This document shows positions 26,025 through 35,978 of a DNA stretch of 64,000 bases, in pieces. Position 1 is the first letter of the stretch. Every line of letters starts with the position of its first letter. Under the pieces are notes generated by a model. That model worked only from the letters and a program-made list of their open reading frames with translations, was not told the DNA's origin and searched no databases. The position numbers and the translations under genes were made by a program. Source of the stretch: Microbacterium album (GTDB taxonomy: Bacteria; Actinomycetota; Actinomycetes; Actinomycetales; Microbacteriaceae); NCBI RefSeq assembly GCF_014643695.1, contig NZ_BMJY01000003.1, forward strand, positions 186,001-250,000. The letters run 5' to 3'.

Positions 26025-26099
26025 TGGCTGGGGTACCTGGACTCGAACCAAGAACAACTGAACCAGAATCAGCCGTGTTGCCAATTACACCATACCCCA
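26025..26099 (-). tRNA. tRNA-Gln (anticodon CTG), CCA encoded
   Basis: The minus-strand sequence begins TGGGGTATGGTGTAATTGG. The anticodon arm is GCTGA-TTCTGGT-TCAGT (anticodon CTG), the T arm is CTTGGTTCGAGTCCAGG, and the end is TACCCCAG plus genomic CCA. It decodes CAG. It lies 100 bases downstream of gltX on the same strand. Actinobacterial GluRS is normally non-discriminating and charges tRNA-Gln with Glu for GatCAB to amidate, so the linkage is biologically sensible. Confidence 0.97.
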
Positions 26100-26198
26100 A
26101 GGGCGTTCCGGCCGAAGCCGTGCCGAGGATCCAGCTTACCCGACCCGACGGGCGCCGCCAAACCGCGGGCGCGGGCGGGGCGTGTCGCCGGGGACGAC

Positions 26199-27713
26199 CT
26201 AGCTCGCGAGCCTCTGGATGAGCGCGCCGAGCCGGCGGATCGAGACGTCCTTGCCCAGCAGCTCCATCGACTCGAACAGCGGCGGCGAGACGCGGCGGCC
26301 CGAGACGGCGACGCGCGGCGGGCCGTAGGCGATGCGCGGCTTGAGGCCCATCCCGTCGATCAGCGCGGTCGAGAGGGCGTCCTGGATCGCCGCTGCGGTG
26401 AACTCCCCCGCGGGCACGAACTGCAGCGCGGCCAGGCAGGCGTTGAGCACCTCGGCGGCGTTGTCGGGCAGGCCCGCCAGCGCGTCGTCGTCGTACGCGA
26501 CCTCGTCCACGAAGAGGAAGCCGAGCATCCCGGGGGCGTCGCCCAGCAGCTGCAGGCGCTCCTGCACGAGCGGGGCGGCGGCGGAGATCAGCGCGCGCTG
26601 CTCGGCCGTAGGCTCCTCCCCCACCACGCCGGCCTTCGCGAGGTACGGCACGAGCCGCGCGGCGAAGTCCTCGGGCGCGAGCATGCGGATGTGGTCGCCG
26701 TTGATCGCCTCGGCCTTCTTCTGGTCGAAGCGGGCGGGGTTCGGGTTGACGTCCGCCACGTCGAACGCGGCGATGAACTCGTCCAGCGAGAACACGTCGC
26801 GGTCGGGCCCGATCGACCAGCCGAGCAGCGCGAGGTAGTTCAGCAGGCCCTCGTGCGTGAAGCCCTTCTCCCGCTGCAGGAACAGGTCGGCGCGCGGGTC
26901 GCGCTTCGACAGCTTCTTGTTGCCATCGCCCAGCACGAGGGGCAGGTGGCCGAAGCGCGGGATGAAGCTCGTGACGCCGGCGTCAATGAGCGCGCGGTAC
27001 AGCACGATCTGGCGCGCCGTCGACGGCATGAGGTCCTCGCCGCGCAGGACGTGCGTGATGCCCATCAGAGCGTCGTCGACCGGGTTCACGAACGTATACA
27101 GCGGGATGCCGTTGGGACGGACGATCACGAAGTCCGGGAACGAGCCGGCCGGGAAGGTCACCTCGCCGCGCACCAGGTCCACGTACGTGATGTCCTCGTC
27201 CGGCACTCGCAGGCGCATGGCCGGCTGGCGGCCCTCCGCGCGGAACGCGGCCTTCTGCTCCTCGGTGAGATCGCGGTCGTAGTTGTCGTAGCCGAGCTGC
27301 TTGGCGCGCCCGTTCGCCTCGTTGCGGGCGTCGATCTCCTCGGCGGTCGAGTAGCTCTCGTAGACGGCGCCCGCGGCGACCAGCTTCTCGAGCACCTCGC
27401 GGTACAGGTCGTGACGCTGGGACTGCCGGTACGGCGTGTGCGGGCCGCCGACCTCCACGCCCTCGTCCCAGTCGATGTGGAGCCACCGCAGCGCCTCGAG
27501 CAGCTGCTGGTAGCTCTCCTCGCTGTCGCGCGCGGCGTCGGTGTCCTCGATGCGGAACACCAGCTTGCCGCCGTGGTGGCGCGCGTAGCCCCAGTTGAAC
27601 AGGGCCGTGCGGATGAGCCCCACGTGGGGCAGGCCGGTGGGCGACGGGCAGAAGCGCACGCGCACGTCCGCGCCGGTGGCGGTCGTGGTGCGGGGATCGG
27701 GTGCAGAAGACAT
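26199..27713 (-). CDS. gltX: Glutamyl-tRNA synthetase
   Basis: The 504-residue class I synthetase has the HIGH-equivalent in [18 protein letters not shown] (residues about 21-38), [19 protein letters not shown], the [11 protein letters not shown] block and the KMSKS-equivalent KKLSKRDP. It attaches glutamate to tRNA-Glu and, in actinobacteria, probably also to tRNA-Gln. The length is standard. The tRNA-Gln gene is immediately downstream on the same strand. An upstream FAH/MFS pair on the same strand is a common neighbour in Microbacteriaceae. Confidence 0.97.
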   Translation of the reverse strand: MSSAPDPRTTTATGADVRVRFCPSPTGLPHVGLIRTALFNWGYARHHGGKLVFRIEDTDAARDSEESYQQLLEALRWLHIDWDEGVEVGGPHTPYRQSQRHDLYREVLEKLVAAGAVYESYSTAEEIDARNEANGRAKQLGYDNYDRDLTEEQKAAFRAEGRQPAMRLRVPDEDITYVDLVRGEVTFPAGSFPDFVIVRPNGIPLYTFVNPVDDALMGITHVLRGEDLMPSTARQIVLYRALIDAGVTSFIPRFGHLPLVLGDGNKKLSKRDPRADLFLQREKGFTHEGLLNYLALLGWSIGPDRDVFSLDEFIAAFDVADVNPNPARFDQKKAEAINGDHIRMLAPEDFAARLVPYLAKAGVVGEEPTAEQRALISAAAPLVQERLQLLGDAPGMLGFLFVDEVAYDDDALAGLPDNAAEVLNACLAALQFVPAGEFTAAAIQDALSTALIDGMGLKPRIAYGPPRVAVSGRRVSPPLFESMELLGKDVSIRRLGALIQRLAS

Positions 27714-27774
27714 CGGATCAATCCTAGGTCGTCCGCATCGCGCGATCCGGCGACCGGATGCCCGGTCGCGCGCG

Positions 27775-29037
27775 TCAGCGGCGGCCGAGCGGCGACAGCA
27801 CGGTCGCCGCGGCCACGAAGACGAGGGCGAGCAGCGCCAGCGGGCCGTAGCCCCACTCGCCGAGCACCACGCCCGCCAGCACGGCGCCGACGGCCGCGGC
27901 CGCCATCATGGCGGTGTCGCTGAACCCCTGCCGGCGCGGGCGCTGGCCGATCGGCGTGCTCTCGGTGAGCAGCGCGGATCCGGCCACGGTCGACGCGCTC
28001 CACCCGAGGCCCAGCAGGAACAGCGCGACCATGACGGCGGCCGGCTCTCCCGGCCACAGCGCGGCGGTCACGAGCGAGGCCGCCAGGATCGCCTGTCCGC
28101 CGAGCACCGTCGCCACGCGCCCGATCCGATCGGCCAGCACGCCGAACAGGGGCGAGGCGCCGTACATCCCGAGCACGTGCAGTGCGAGCGTGACGCCGAC
28201 CAGCAGGGTGACCTCCGTGGTGTCGCCCTGGTGCCCGGCCCCGTGCCCGCCGTGGGCGAGATGGGCCAGGTGCACGGGCGTCATCGCCATCACCGACGCC
28301 ATCACGATGTGCGAGCTCGCGATCGCGAACACGGCATAGCGCGCGGCGATCGGGCGATCCGCCTCGGGTGCCGGGGCATCGGACGCGACGGGAGCACGAG
28401 CGATCCGCTGCGCGAGCAGCAGCGGATCCGGGCGCAACGCCACCAGGAACAGCACGAACATCGCGCTCTGCGCCACCACGGCGAACAGGTATGCGCCCGT
28501 CAGCGGCGGCATGCCCACGAGCCCACCCAGCAGCTCCCCCGGCGTGAGCATGAGCGGTCCCAGCACGCCGCCGACGGTCGTGGCCCACACCACGGTCCCC
28601 AGCGCCCGGCCACGCCGCTCGCGCGGTGCGAGATCGGTGGCGGCGAAGCGGGACTGCAGGTTCACGGCGTTGCCTGCGCCGATGAGGAGGATCCCGACCA
28701 GCAGCAGCGGGAACTCACGCACGGCCGCGGCGAGCACGACGACGATGATGCCGACCAGGGCGAGCGCGTTGCCGACCGACAGCGCGAAGCGCCGGCCGCG
28801 CACCCCGGCCAGCTGGGCGAGCGGGATGGCGCACAGCGCCGCGCCGAGCGTCCCGGCCGCCGTGGCCAGTCCGGACAGCGACGCCTGTCCCGACAGATCG
28901 GCGGCGAGCAGCGCCCCCAGCGACACCGTGGCCCCGAACGCGACCCCGCCGAGCACCTGTCCCGCCGCGAGCACGCGGACCGTGCGCGTCTGGATCCGCG
29001 CGATGGTGTCCGGCGCGAGGTCTGCCGGGACGCTCAC
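27775..29037 (-). CDS. Major facilitator superfamily transporter
   Basis: The 420-residue protein has 12 predicted membrane helices with MFS loop features ([17 protein letters not shown] after TM2 and [15 protein letters not shown] in the second half). A cytosolic loop of about 20 residues splits the two halves, and a His/Gly-rich stretch ([16 protein letters not shown]) lies in an extracytoplasmic loop, a possible metal ligand. The GTG at 29037 begins one base after the FAH gene stop, implying coupling. Substrate is unknown. Confidence 0.85.
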   Translation of the reverse strand: MSVPADLAPDTIARIQTRTVRVLAAGQVLGGVAFGATVSLGALLAADLSGQASLSGLATAAGTLGAALCAIPLAQLAGVRGRRFALSVGNALALVGIIVVVLAAAVREFPLLLVGILLIGAGNAVNLQSRFAATDLAPRERRGRALGTVVWATTVGGVLGPLMLTPGELLGGLVGMPPLTGAYLFAVVAQSAMFVLFLVALRPDPLLLAQRIARAPVASDAPAPEADRPIAARYAVFAIASSHIVMASVMAMTPVHLAHLAHGGHGAGHQGDTTEVTLLVGVTLALHVLGMYGASPLFGVLADRIGRVATVLGGQAILAASLVTAALWPGEPAAVMVALFLLGLGWSASTVAGSALLTESTPIGQRPRRQGFSDTAMMAAAAVGAVLAGVVLGEWGYGPLALLALVFVAAATVLSPLGRR

Positions 29038-29038
29038 G

Positions 29039-29812
29039 TCAGGAGACCAGCGCGTCGCGAGCGCTGTTGCGCAGCACGCCGAGCCCCGGGATCTCCACTT
29101 CGATCGTGTCGCCCGCCTGGAACGCGCCCACACCGGCGGGGGTGCCGGTCAGCAGCACGTCGCCCGGCAGCAGCGTGAACGCCGCCGTGACGTACTCGAT
29201 GATGGTCGGCACGTCGAAGATCATGTCGGTGAACGGAGCCTGCTGCTTGACCTCGCCGTTGAGGCGCGTGATGACCTCACCCTGGGCGTAGTCGAAGTCG
29301 GTCTCGATCGCGGGACCCAGCGGGCAGAAAGTGTCGAAGCCCTTCGCGCGGGACCACTGGCCGTCGCTGCGCTGCAGGTCGCGCGCCGTGACGTCGTTCG
29401 CGACCGTGTACCCGAAGACGTAGTCGAGGGCGTTCTCGGCCTTGACGTTCTTCGCGATCCGGCCGATCACCACGGCCAGCTCGCCCTCCCAGTGGGTATC
29501 CTGCGACTGCGGCGGGCGCACGATCGCGTCGCCCGGGCCGATGACAGCGGTGTTCGGCTTGAAGAACAGCAGCGGTTCCTTCGGCACCTCGCTGTCCATC
29601 TCCGCCGCGTGCGCGCTGTAGTTCTTACCGACGCACACGACCTTCGAACGCGGGATGACCGGCGCGAGCAGCGCCGCGTCGCCGAGCGGCACGCGCTCGC
29701 CCGTGGTCTCGAAGCCGGCGAACAGCGGATCCCCGGCCAGCACGACGAGGGCGGTGCCGTCGAGGATGCCGAAGCGGATGGTGTCGTTGTGGCTGAACCG
29801 GGCGATCTTCAC
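29039..29812 (-). CDS. Fumarylacetoacetate hydrolase family protein
   Basis: The 257-residue protein has the FAH fold motifs: VVCVGKNYSAHAAEM, EPLLFFKPNTAVIGPGDAI, then the metal ligands in HWEGELAVVIG and the downstream NDVTARDLQ and LLTGTPAGVG blocks. Members hydrolyse or decarboxylate 2-oxo-dicarboxylates or acylpyruvates with a divalent metal; substrate cannot be assigned. No tyrosine or homoprotocatechuate pathway genes are adjacent. It is coupled to the MFS gene downstream. Confidence 0.92.
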   Translation of the reverse strand: MKIARFSHNDTIRFGILDGTALVVLAGDPLFAGFETTGERVPLGDAALLAPVIPRSKVVCVGKNYSAHAAEMDSEVPKEPLLFFKPNTAVIGPGDAIVRPPQSQDTHWEGELAVVIGRIAKNVKAENALDYVFGYTVANDVTARDLQRSDGQWSRAKGFDTFCPLGPAIETDFDYAQGEVITRLNGEVKQQAPFTDMIFDVPTIIEYVTAAFTLLPGDVLLTGTPAGVGAFQAGDTIEVEIPGLGVLRNSARDALVS

Positions 29813-29867
29813 CGGCCCAGCCTAGGGCGTCCCACCGCCTCGCGGCATCCGCCCTGGCCCGTCCCCC

Positions 29868-31913
29868 TCACAAACCCGGCCAGCCACCCAGCTCGCGCGC
29901 GATCGCCTCACCCAGGGCGGGGCCGAGGGCGGTCGAGAACGTGGCGGTGAGGTGGTGGGAGTCGCGGTACATCAGCACGCCGCCGGAGATCGCCGGGCAC
30001 AGGCCGCCGTCCTCCGGAGGGGCGCAGAAGTACGGCGTGAGGTCGACCAGGTGCGCGCGCGTGGTGGCAGCGACCTCCCGCATCGCCTCGCGCGTCGGTC
30101 CCGCCAGGGCCTCGGCCGCGGGCGCGCCGCACGCGAGGGCGTCCTCGAGGTGCTCGAGCAGGCAGTCGAGCGGTCGCCGCTTGAGGTCCGGGCTGTCGGC
30201 GAGCAGCACCACGCTCGTGCTGTCGGGCAGCGCGTCCACGATCTCGCGCAGGCCGTCGCGCCAGGCGGTCGCCGGGTCGGTCCCCTCGGGCGGGGCCTCC
30301 TCTGCGTAACCGGTCACGATCAGCACGTCGGGCGGATCCGCGCGCAGCTCGGCGAGCACCGCGGCGCGCCACTCGTCGCACGCCTCGAAGGGACCGTCGC
30401 CCAGCACATGCACCCGGAACGCCGAGGAGCAGCGGCTCTTCGTGTGGACGACGGCATCCAGGCGCTCTCGTTGGGCCACGTCGATCAGCGCCGGGGCCCA
30501 GTGCGCGGCGTGGGAGTCCCCCCACAGCACCACCCTCGGTCCCGACGGTTCGCCGTACGAACACGGCGTCGGCTCGGCGTCCGCGTAGCCGAGATTGCAC
30601 CCGTCGGCATACATGGCCGGCTCGTCCTCGGGCGCCTCCGGGATGGTCGGGGTCAGGTTCGCCGGGACGAACGGCGTCGCATCGGGCGGAGCCGCCGGCG
30701 CCGTGCGCGGCACGGTCGACGAGGTCGCCAGCGCGGGGGCCGGCGCGAAAGCCAGGGTCGCCGCGCCGAGCGCCGCCACCACGACCGTGCCCGCGAGCGC
30801 CGCCCACAGCGTGCGGCGAGGAGCCCCGGCCACCAGCGCCCGTGCCCGGCGCACCGGCTGCTCGATCCCCCGGTACAGCAGCCACGCGAGCGGGATGCCG
30901 GCGAGCCCGAGCGCGGCCGACAGCCACGGACCGCGCCACTCCCCCGGTAGGAGGGCGGGAATCAGCAGCAGGAGCGGCCAATGCACCAGATACAGCGAGT
31001 AGGAGATGCCGCCGACGAACTGCATGGGACGCGGCGTCAGCACCAGGTCCGGGCCGAACCGCGGCCGGTGCTCGGCCAGGGCCAGACGCGACCCGCACAG
31101 GATCACCGCCGCGGTCGACGCAACGGGCAGCAGCGCGATCGCTCCGGGGAAGGCGTGGGTCTCCCCCACGAAGACGACCGTGATGAGGATGCCCGCCAGC
31201 CCCGCCCAGCCGAGCGCCACCGCGCCGGCGAGCGGCACACGACGCACCAACGCCGCCGGCAGCAACGCCACGAGCGCCCCGATCCCGAACTCCCACGCCC
31301 GCGTCCAGAGCGCGAAGAACGCCCACGGCTGGGACTGGGACGTGACGAGCACGCACGCGACGAACGACACCACGGTGACGGCGACGAGCGCGATCACCAC
31401 CGCGTGCCGTGCCTGGCCGCGGCGACGGCCGAGCACCCAGGCGGCGAGCAGCAGCGCGGGGCACACCAGGTACCACTGCTCCTCGACGCCGAGCGACCAG
31501 TAGTGCTGGAACACCGACGGCGTGGCGTCGGCGAAGTAGTCGGTGTCCCGCAGCGCGAAGACATAGTTGGGCACGAACAGGGCCGTGGCGATCGCGTCCG
31601 TCACCGTCCGGTCGCGCAGCAGCGGCGAGACGACGGCATACGCGACGGCGGCGCTCGGCACGAGCACGACCAGCGCCGCGGGCAGGATGCGCCGGGCGCG
31701 GCGCGCCGTGAACGCGGGCAGGTCGATCCGGCCCGTCTGTTCGAGCTCGCGCACGAGCATCCCCGTGATGAGGAAGCCGGAGACGACGAAGAACACGTCC
31801 ACGCCCACGAAGCCGCCCGGCGCCCACGCCAGTCCGGCGTGCTGCGCCACGACCGCAAGCACCGCGACGGCGCGCAGCCCCTGAATGTCCGCGCGAAAGA
31901 CCGATCCCCCCAT
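29868..31913 (-). CDS. Acyltransferase-3 membrane protein fused to SGNH domain (OafA-like)
   Basis: The 681-residue protein has an N-terminal acyltransferase-3 module with about 10-11 helices: RADIQGLRAVAVLAVVAQHAG, FVGVDVFFVVSGFLITGML, FTARRARRILPAA, and YWSLGVEEQWYLVCPALLL. The conserved His of the QHAG position is present. A C-terminal SGNH-hydrolase-like domain (about 430-680) has VVLWGDSHAAHWAPAL (Ser block) and MYRDSHHLT (Asp-His block). Such proteins O-acetylate surface polysaccharides or cell-wall sugars across the membrane. Divergent from the HNH gene; the target glycan is unknown. Confidence 0.92.
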   Translation of the reverse strand: MGGSVFRADIQGLRAVAVLAVVAQHAGLAWAPGGFVGVDVFFVVSGFLITGMLVRELEQTGRIDLPAFTARRARRILPAALVVLVPSAAVAYAVVSPLLRDRTVTDAIATALFVPNYVFALRDTDYFADATPSVFQHYWSLGVEEQWYLVCPALLLAAWVLGRRRGQARHAVVIALVAVTVVSFVACVLVTSQSQPWAFFALWTRAWEFGIGALVALLPAALVRRVPLAGAVALGWAGLAGILITVVFVGETHAFPGAIALLPVASTAAVILCGSRLALAEHRPRFGPDLVLTPRPMQFVGGISYSLYLVHWPLLLLIPALLPGEWRGPWLSAALGLAGIPLAWLLYRGIEQPVRRARALVAGAPRRTLWAALAGTVVVAALGAATLAFAPAPALATSSTVPRTAPAAPPDATPFVPANLTPTIPEAPEDEPAMYADGCNLGYADAEPTPCSYGEPSGPRVVLWGDSHAAHWAPALIDVAQRERLDAVVHTKSRCSSAFRVHVLGDGPFEACDEWRAAVLAELRADPPDVLIVTGYAEEAPPEGTDPATAWRDGLREIVDALPDSTSVVLLADSPDLKRRPLDCLLEHLEDALACGAPAAEALAGPTREAMREVAATTRAHLVDLTPYFCAPPEDGGLCPAISGGVLMYRDSHHLTATFSTALGPALGEAIARELGGWPGL

Positions 31914-32083
31914 GTCGGGACAGCATCATGGGCGAAGGTGAACGGAACGTTGCGCGGCGCCGGGGCTCTGCATCAGGAGATCGGCACGTCGGGGCGTCCA
32001 CTCCTCGTCCACAGCCACCGTCGGAAGCGGGTCGTCCACGGGTTTCGTTTTGGGGCGTGGATCGGCGGTTTCTCCGACGGGGA

Positions 32084-33514
32084 ATGTCGGTGGTCGCCCC
32101 TACCGTGGAGGTATGGATCACCGGTACACGATCACCGGGTGAGGGGTTCCCCTCACCCGGTGATCTGCGTGCCCTGATCCACAACACGGCCGCGCTGTCG
32201 GACGCTGATCTGGTGTCCGCGGCCGGCGCGGTGGAAGCCCTCGGTCGTATCGTCGACGCCGCCCGGGTCCGCATCGCCGGAGAGATCGACACCCGCTCCG
32301 CCCGGGATGCGGATGACCGCCTGTCGGCCCGGTACGGGTGCCGGAACGGGGTGGAGCTGTTGGAGCGCACCACCCGGGTGTCGGCGAAGACGATCAACGC
32401 CCGCATCCGGTTGGACAAGCGCACCCGGCCGGGTGTGTCTCTCACCGGTGAGGAGCTTCCGGCGAGGTTCCGCCACGTCGCCCACGCGTTGCACGAGGGC
32501 GTGCTCGGTGTGGACGCGGCACACGAGGTCACAACCGCCCTCGCACGGGTGGAGGACCGCGCCGACCCGGTCGAGTTCGACGCGGCCGAAGCCACCACCG
32601 TCGCCTACGCGACCGGTGCGCTCGAAGAACAGGCCGGGATGATCCCGCCCACGTTCGCGGAGGTCGAGGTGCATGCGCGCACGTGGGCGGCGTACCTGGA
32701 CCAGGACGGCCCCGCACCCGACGACGAACGCGCCGCCCGCAACCGAGGCCTCACCCTCGGCACGCCCCGGGACGGGGTCGTCCCGCTGCGCGGGTCCCTG
32801 CTCCCGGAGGTCGCCGCGGGGCTGCAGCGACTGTTGGACGCGCATCTCAACCCCGCCGTCCGCTTCACCCCCACCGACCCGGAAGACCGGGACGAGCACA
32901 CCCCCTGGTCAACCGAAGACGTGGTCGATGACCCGCGGACGAACGCGCAGAAGCGGCACGACGTGCTGGCGGTGATCATCCAGTCCGCCGCGAAAGCCAC
33001 CGACACCCCGACATTGGGTGGCGCAGCCCCGACGCTTGTGGTCACCGTCGCCGAGGACGACCTCCACAACCCCACGGGGGCGGCGCGGATCGACGCCACC
33101 CGCGTTCCGGTGTCCACCGCGCATCGGATCGCGTGCACGGGGGCCGTGCAGAAGGTCATCCACGACCACACCGGCCGCATCGTCCAGTTGGGCTCCCCGG
33201 AGCGGGTGTTCAACGCCCACCAGCGCCGGGCGATCACCGCCCGAGACGGCGGATGCATCATCCCGGGGTGCACGATCCCCGCGGCGTGGTGCGAGATCCA
33301 CCACGTCGACGAACACGCGAACGGCGGCCCCACCCACACCGACAATGGCGTCCTGCTCTGCTGGTGGCACCACCACAACCTCGACCGCTCCGGATGGGAC
33401 ATCCGCATGAGAGCCGGCACCCCGGTCGTCAAAGCCCCACCCTGGATCGACCGACGCGGCATCTACCGCCCCGCCCGCAACGCGCTCACCCGCCCACGGG
33501 GTCCGTCCGGGTGA
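32084..33514 (+). CDS. DUF222 / HNH endonuclease domain protein
   Basis: The 476-residue protein has an N-terminal DUF222 helical region and a C-terminal HNH domain. That domain shows RDGGCIIPGCTIPAAWCEIHH, then HANGGPTHTDNGVLLCWWHHHNLD, with Cys pairs for a structural zinc and the His-Asn-His nuclease core. This family (13E12-repeat-like) is multicopy in actinobacterial genomes and of unknown role, sometimes linked to mobile DNA. ATG 32084 was chosen because the sequence upstream lacks family similarity; an earlier ATG at 31928 is in frame. A complex inverted repeat follows immediately. Confidence 0.88.
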   Translation: MSVVAPTVEVWITGTRSPGEGFPSPGDLRALIHNTAALSDADLVSAAGAVEALGRIVDAARVRIAGEIDTRSARDADDRLSARYGCRNGVELLERTTRVSAKTINARIRLDKRTRPGVSLTGEELPARFRHVAHALHEGVLGVDAAHEVTTALARVEDRADPVEFDAAEATTVAYATGALEEQAGMIPPTFAEVEVHARTWAAYLDQDGPAPDDERAARNRGLTLGTPRDGVVPLRGSLLPEVAAGLQRLLDAHLNPAVRFTPTDPEDRDEHTPWSTEDVVDDPRTNAQKRHDVLAVIIQSAAKATDTPTLGGAAPTLVVTVAEDDLHNPTGAARIDATRVPVSTAHRIACTGAVQKVIHDHTGRIVQLGSPERVFNAHQRRAITARDGGCIIPGCTIPAAWCEIHHVDEHANGGPTHTDNGVLLCWWHHHNLDRSGWDIRMRAGTPVVKAPPWIDRRGIYRPARNALTRPRGPSG

Positions 33515-33522
33515 CGGGGGTT

Positions 33523-33685
33523 GAGCTCGGTTTCGACTCGCTCCGCTCGCTCAACCCGTTTCGACTCGCTGCGCTCGCTCAACGAGCGGTCTTCCGACCC
33601 ACCCCGCTCGTTGAGCGGAGCGCGAAGCGCGCAGTCGAAACGGGTTAAGCGGAGCCGCGTAGCGGCGGAGTCGAAACCGAGGTGA
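33523..33685. repeat. REP-like cluster: two direct and two inverted TTTCGACTCGC units
   Basis: Two forward units, GTTTCGACTCGCT(C/G)CGCTCGCTCAAC (33530-33555 and 33559-33584), are followed by two inverted units reading GAGCGGAGCGCG...CAGTCGAAAC (33613-33642) and AAGCGGAGCCGC...GAGTCGAAACC (33647-33678). The centre forms a hairpin with 9-bp arms AACGAGCGG/CCGCTCGTT (33581-33589, 33604-33612). Similar units are scattered through Microbacteriaceae genomes as I recall. It lies between the HNH gene and ilvE and may also terminate both transcripts. Confidence 0.8.
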
Positions 33686-33702
33686 GCGGGACGGCACGTG
33701 GC

Positions 33703-34809
33703 TCAGTCGTCGAGGCGGTAGAGCCAGCCGCGGGTGTCCTCACGGCGGCCGTACTGGATGTCCGTGAGCTCTTCACGCAGCGAGAGCGCGAGCTCGCCGG
33801 TGGGCTGCTCGTCCTCGAATCCGGCGCCCTTGAGCGCCCCGATCGGGGTGACGACGGCGGCCGTGCCGCACGCGAACACCTCGGTGATGTCGCCGGAGGC
33901 GACGCCGTCGCGCCACTCGGCGAGCGACACGGCACGCGTCTCGACCGTGAGGCCGCGGTCGCGCGCCAGGTCCAGGATCGAGTTGCGCGTGATGCCGTCG
34001 AGGATGCTGTCGGAGGAGGGCGTCACGAGCGTGCCGTCCTTCTTCACGAACAGGATGTTCATCCCGCCGAGTTCCTCGATGTTGCCGTCCGAGTCGAGGA
34101 ACACGACCTGGTCGCAGCCCTGCGCGTAGGCCTCCGACTGCGGCAGGAGGCTCGCGGCGTAGTTGCCGCCCGTCTTCGCGGCGCCGGTGCCGCCCTTTGC
34201 GGCGCGCTGGTAGTCCTGCGAGAGCCAGATCTTGACGGGCTTCACGCCGCCCGCGAAGTAGGACGCCGCGGGGCTCGCGATCACGTAGTACGCGACCTTC
34301 TTGGCCGGCCGCACGCCGAGGAACGCCTCCTTGGCGAACATGAACGGGCGCAGGTACAGGCTCTGGTCGGGCGCGGAGGGCACCCAGGCGCCGTCAACGG
34401 CGATGAGCTCGCGCAGGCTCTGCAGGAAGTACTCCTCGGGCAGTTCGGGCAGCGCCATGCGGCGCGCGCTGCGCTGCAGGCGCCGCGCGTTCTCCTGGGG
34501 GCGGAACGTGTACACGCCGCCGTCGGCGTGACGATACGCCTTGATGCCCTCGAAGATCTCCTGCGCGTAGTGCAGCACGGCGGCGGCCGGATCGAGGCTG
34601 ATCGGGCCGTAGGGCTGCACGCGCGGGCGGTGCCAGCCGCCGCGCTCGGACCAGCACACGTCGACCATGTGGTCGGTGAAGTGCGTGCCGAAGCCGGGGT
34701 CCTGCAGGATCTGCTCGCGCTGCGCCGTCGTCTTCGCGGCGAGGTTCTTCGTGACGGCGAACTGAAGCGGCGCGGGAGCGGTGCCGGCCGGGGTGATGGT
34801 GTCGGTCAT
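33703..34809 (-). CDS. ilvE: Branched-chain amino acid aminotransferase
   Basis: The 368-residue PLP enzyme has the class IV aminotransferase motifs: K212 in GGTGAAKTGGNYAASL (Schiff base), HYAQEIFEGIKAYR, SLYLRPFMFA, VVFLDSDGNIEELGGMNILFV and ACGTAAVVTPIG. It interconverts Leu/Ile/Val and their 2-oxo acids. It is transcribed in the same direction as leuB, whose end is 34 bases upstream of this start, so the two probably form a branched-chain amino acid operon. Confidence 0.96.
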   Translation of the reverse strand: MTDTITPAGTAPAPLQFAVTKNLAAKTTAQREQILQDPGFGTHFTDHMVDVCWSERGGWHRPRVQPYGPISLDPAAAVLHYAQEIFEGIKAYRHADGGVYTFRPQENARRLQRSARRMALPELPEEYFLQSLRELIAVDGAWVPSAPDQSLYLRPFMFAKEAFLGVRPAKKVAYYVIASPAASYFAGGVKPVKIWLSQDYQRAAKGGTGAAKTGGNYAASLLPQSEAYAQGCDQVVFLDSDGNIEELGGMNILFVKKDGTLVTPSSDSILDGITRNSILDLARDRGLTVETRAVSLAEWRDGVASGDITEVFACGTAAVVTPIGALKGAGFEDEQPTGELALSLREELTDIQYGRREDTRGWLYRLDD

Positions 34810-34843
34810 GTCGGGGTCCTGTCTGACGTGCGTGCGGCCCAGG

Positions 34844-35911
34844 TTACGCCTGCAGGCGGACGGCGATCGCATCGCCGATCTCGGTCGTGCTGCGGGCGGG
34901 TGCCGGATGGGACGAGCCGTGGCGCTCGTCGATGTCTTCTTCGATCGCGCGCGTGACGCGATCCGCCTCCTCACGAAGCCCGAGGTGGTCGAGCAGCAGG
35001 GCGATGGAGCCGATGGCCGCGGTGGGGTCGGCCTTCTGGGTGCCGGCGATGTCGGGTGCCGATCCGTGGACGGGCTCGAACATCGACGGGAACGCGCCGT
35101 CCGGATTGATGTTGCCGGAGGCGGCGAGGCCGATGCCACCGGTGACGGCACCTGCCAGGTCGGTGAGGATGTCGCCGAAGAGGTTGTCGGTGACGATCAC
35201 GTCGAAGCGGCCGGGGTTCGTGACCAGGAAGATGGTGGCCGCATCGACGTGGAGGTAGTCTACGGCGACCTCGGGGTATCCAATCCCCACCTCGTGGACC
35301 ACGCGCTGCCACAGCGACCCGGCGTTCACGAGCACGTTCGTCTTGTGCACGAGCGTGAGCCGCCCGCGGCGCCGCTGCGCGAGCTCGAAGGCGTAGCGGA
35401 CGACGCGCTCGACGCCGTACGCGGTGTTGACGCTGGTCTCGTTCGCGACCTCGTGCGGCGTGCCGCGGCGGATCGATCCGCCGTTGCCCACGTAGGGACC
35501 CTCGGTACCCTCGCGCACGACGACGAAGTCGACCTCGCCCGGATCGGCCAGCGGTCCCGGCTGCCCGCGGTACAGCTTCGACGGCCGCAGGTTCACGTAG
35601 TGGTCGAGCTCGAAGCGCAGCCGCAGCAGCAGGCCCCGCTCGATGTTCGCGTCGCGCAGGCGCGGATCGCCCGGGACGCCGCCGACGGCGCCGAGCAGGA
35701 TCGCGTCGTGCGCCTTGATCGCATCGAGATCCTCGTCCGTGAGCGTGTCGCCCGTCTCGAGGTAGCGCGCGGCGCCGAGCGAGAAGCGGGTCTTGTCGAA
35801 GACGACGTCCGAACCCGCCGTCGCGGCATCGAGCACCTTCTCGGCCTCGGCGATCACCTCCGGGCCGATCCCGTCGCCCGGGATGACCGCCAGCTTCACG
35901 ACACGCGCCAT
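34844..35911 (-). CDS. leuB: 3-isopropylmalate dehydrogenase
   Basis: The 355-residue enzyme has the beta-decarboxylating dehydrogenase motifs: [21 protein letters not shown] at the N-terminus, substrate-binding [63 protein letters not shown] region and [19 protein letters not shown]. It oxidises 3-isopropylmalate in leucine biosynthesis using NAD. The length fits the shorter actinobacterial type. AGAAGGAGAG lies upstream of the ATG at 35911. ilvE follows on the same strand. Confidence 0.96.
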   Translation of the reverse strand: MARVVKLAVIPGDGIGPEVIAEAEKVLDAATAGSDVVFDKTRFSLGAARYLETGDTLTDEDLDAIKAHDAILLGAVGGVPGDPRLRDANIERGLLLRLRFELDHYVNLRPSKLYRGQPGPLADPGEVDFVVVREGTEGPYVGNGGSIRRGTPHEVANETSVNTAYGVERVVRYAFELAQRRRGRLTLVHKTNVLVNAGSLWQRVVHEVGIGYPEVAVDYLHVDAATIFLVTNPGRFDVIVTDNLFGDILTDLAGAVTGGIGLAASGNINPDGAFPSMFEPVHGSAPDIAGTQKADPTAAIGSIALLLDHLGLREEADRVTRAIEEDIDERHGSSHPAPARSTTEIGDAIAVRLQA

Positions 35912-35978
35912 GACTCTCCTTCTCTCGCGTTGCTCGCGCCCGGATCCGCAGGAGAGCGGAGACGGCGCGCGGAAGGCG

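Noticed and set aside
31928-32083. Extended N-terminus of the HNH protein from ATG 31928
   Set aside because: The added 52 residues have no DUF222 similarity and lie in the divergent promoter region next to the acyltransferase start.
33523-33685. Repeat cluster considered as insertion sequence ends or an att site
   Set aside because: No transposase or integrase gene lies between or beside the repeats, and no target-site duplication is evident.
33703-35911. Leucine/branched-chain attenuator upstream of leuB or ilvE
   Set aside because: The upstream gaps (34 and 67 bases) have no leader peptide with Leu/Val/Ile runs and no alternative stems.
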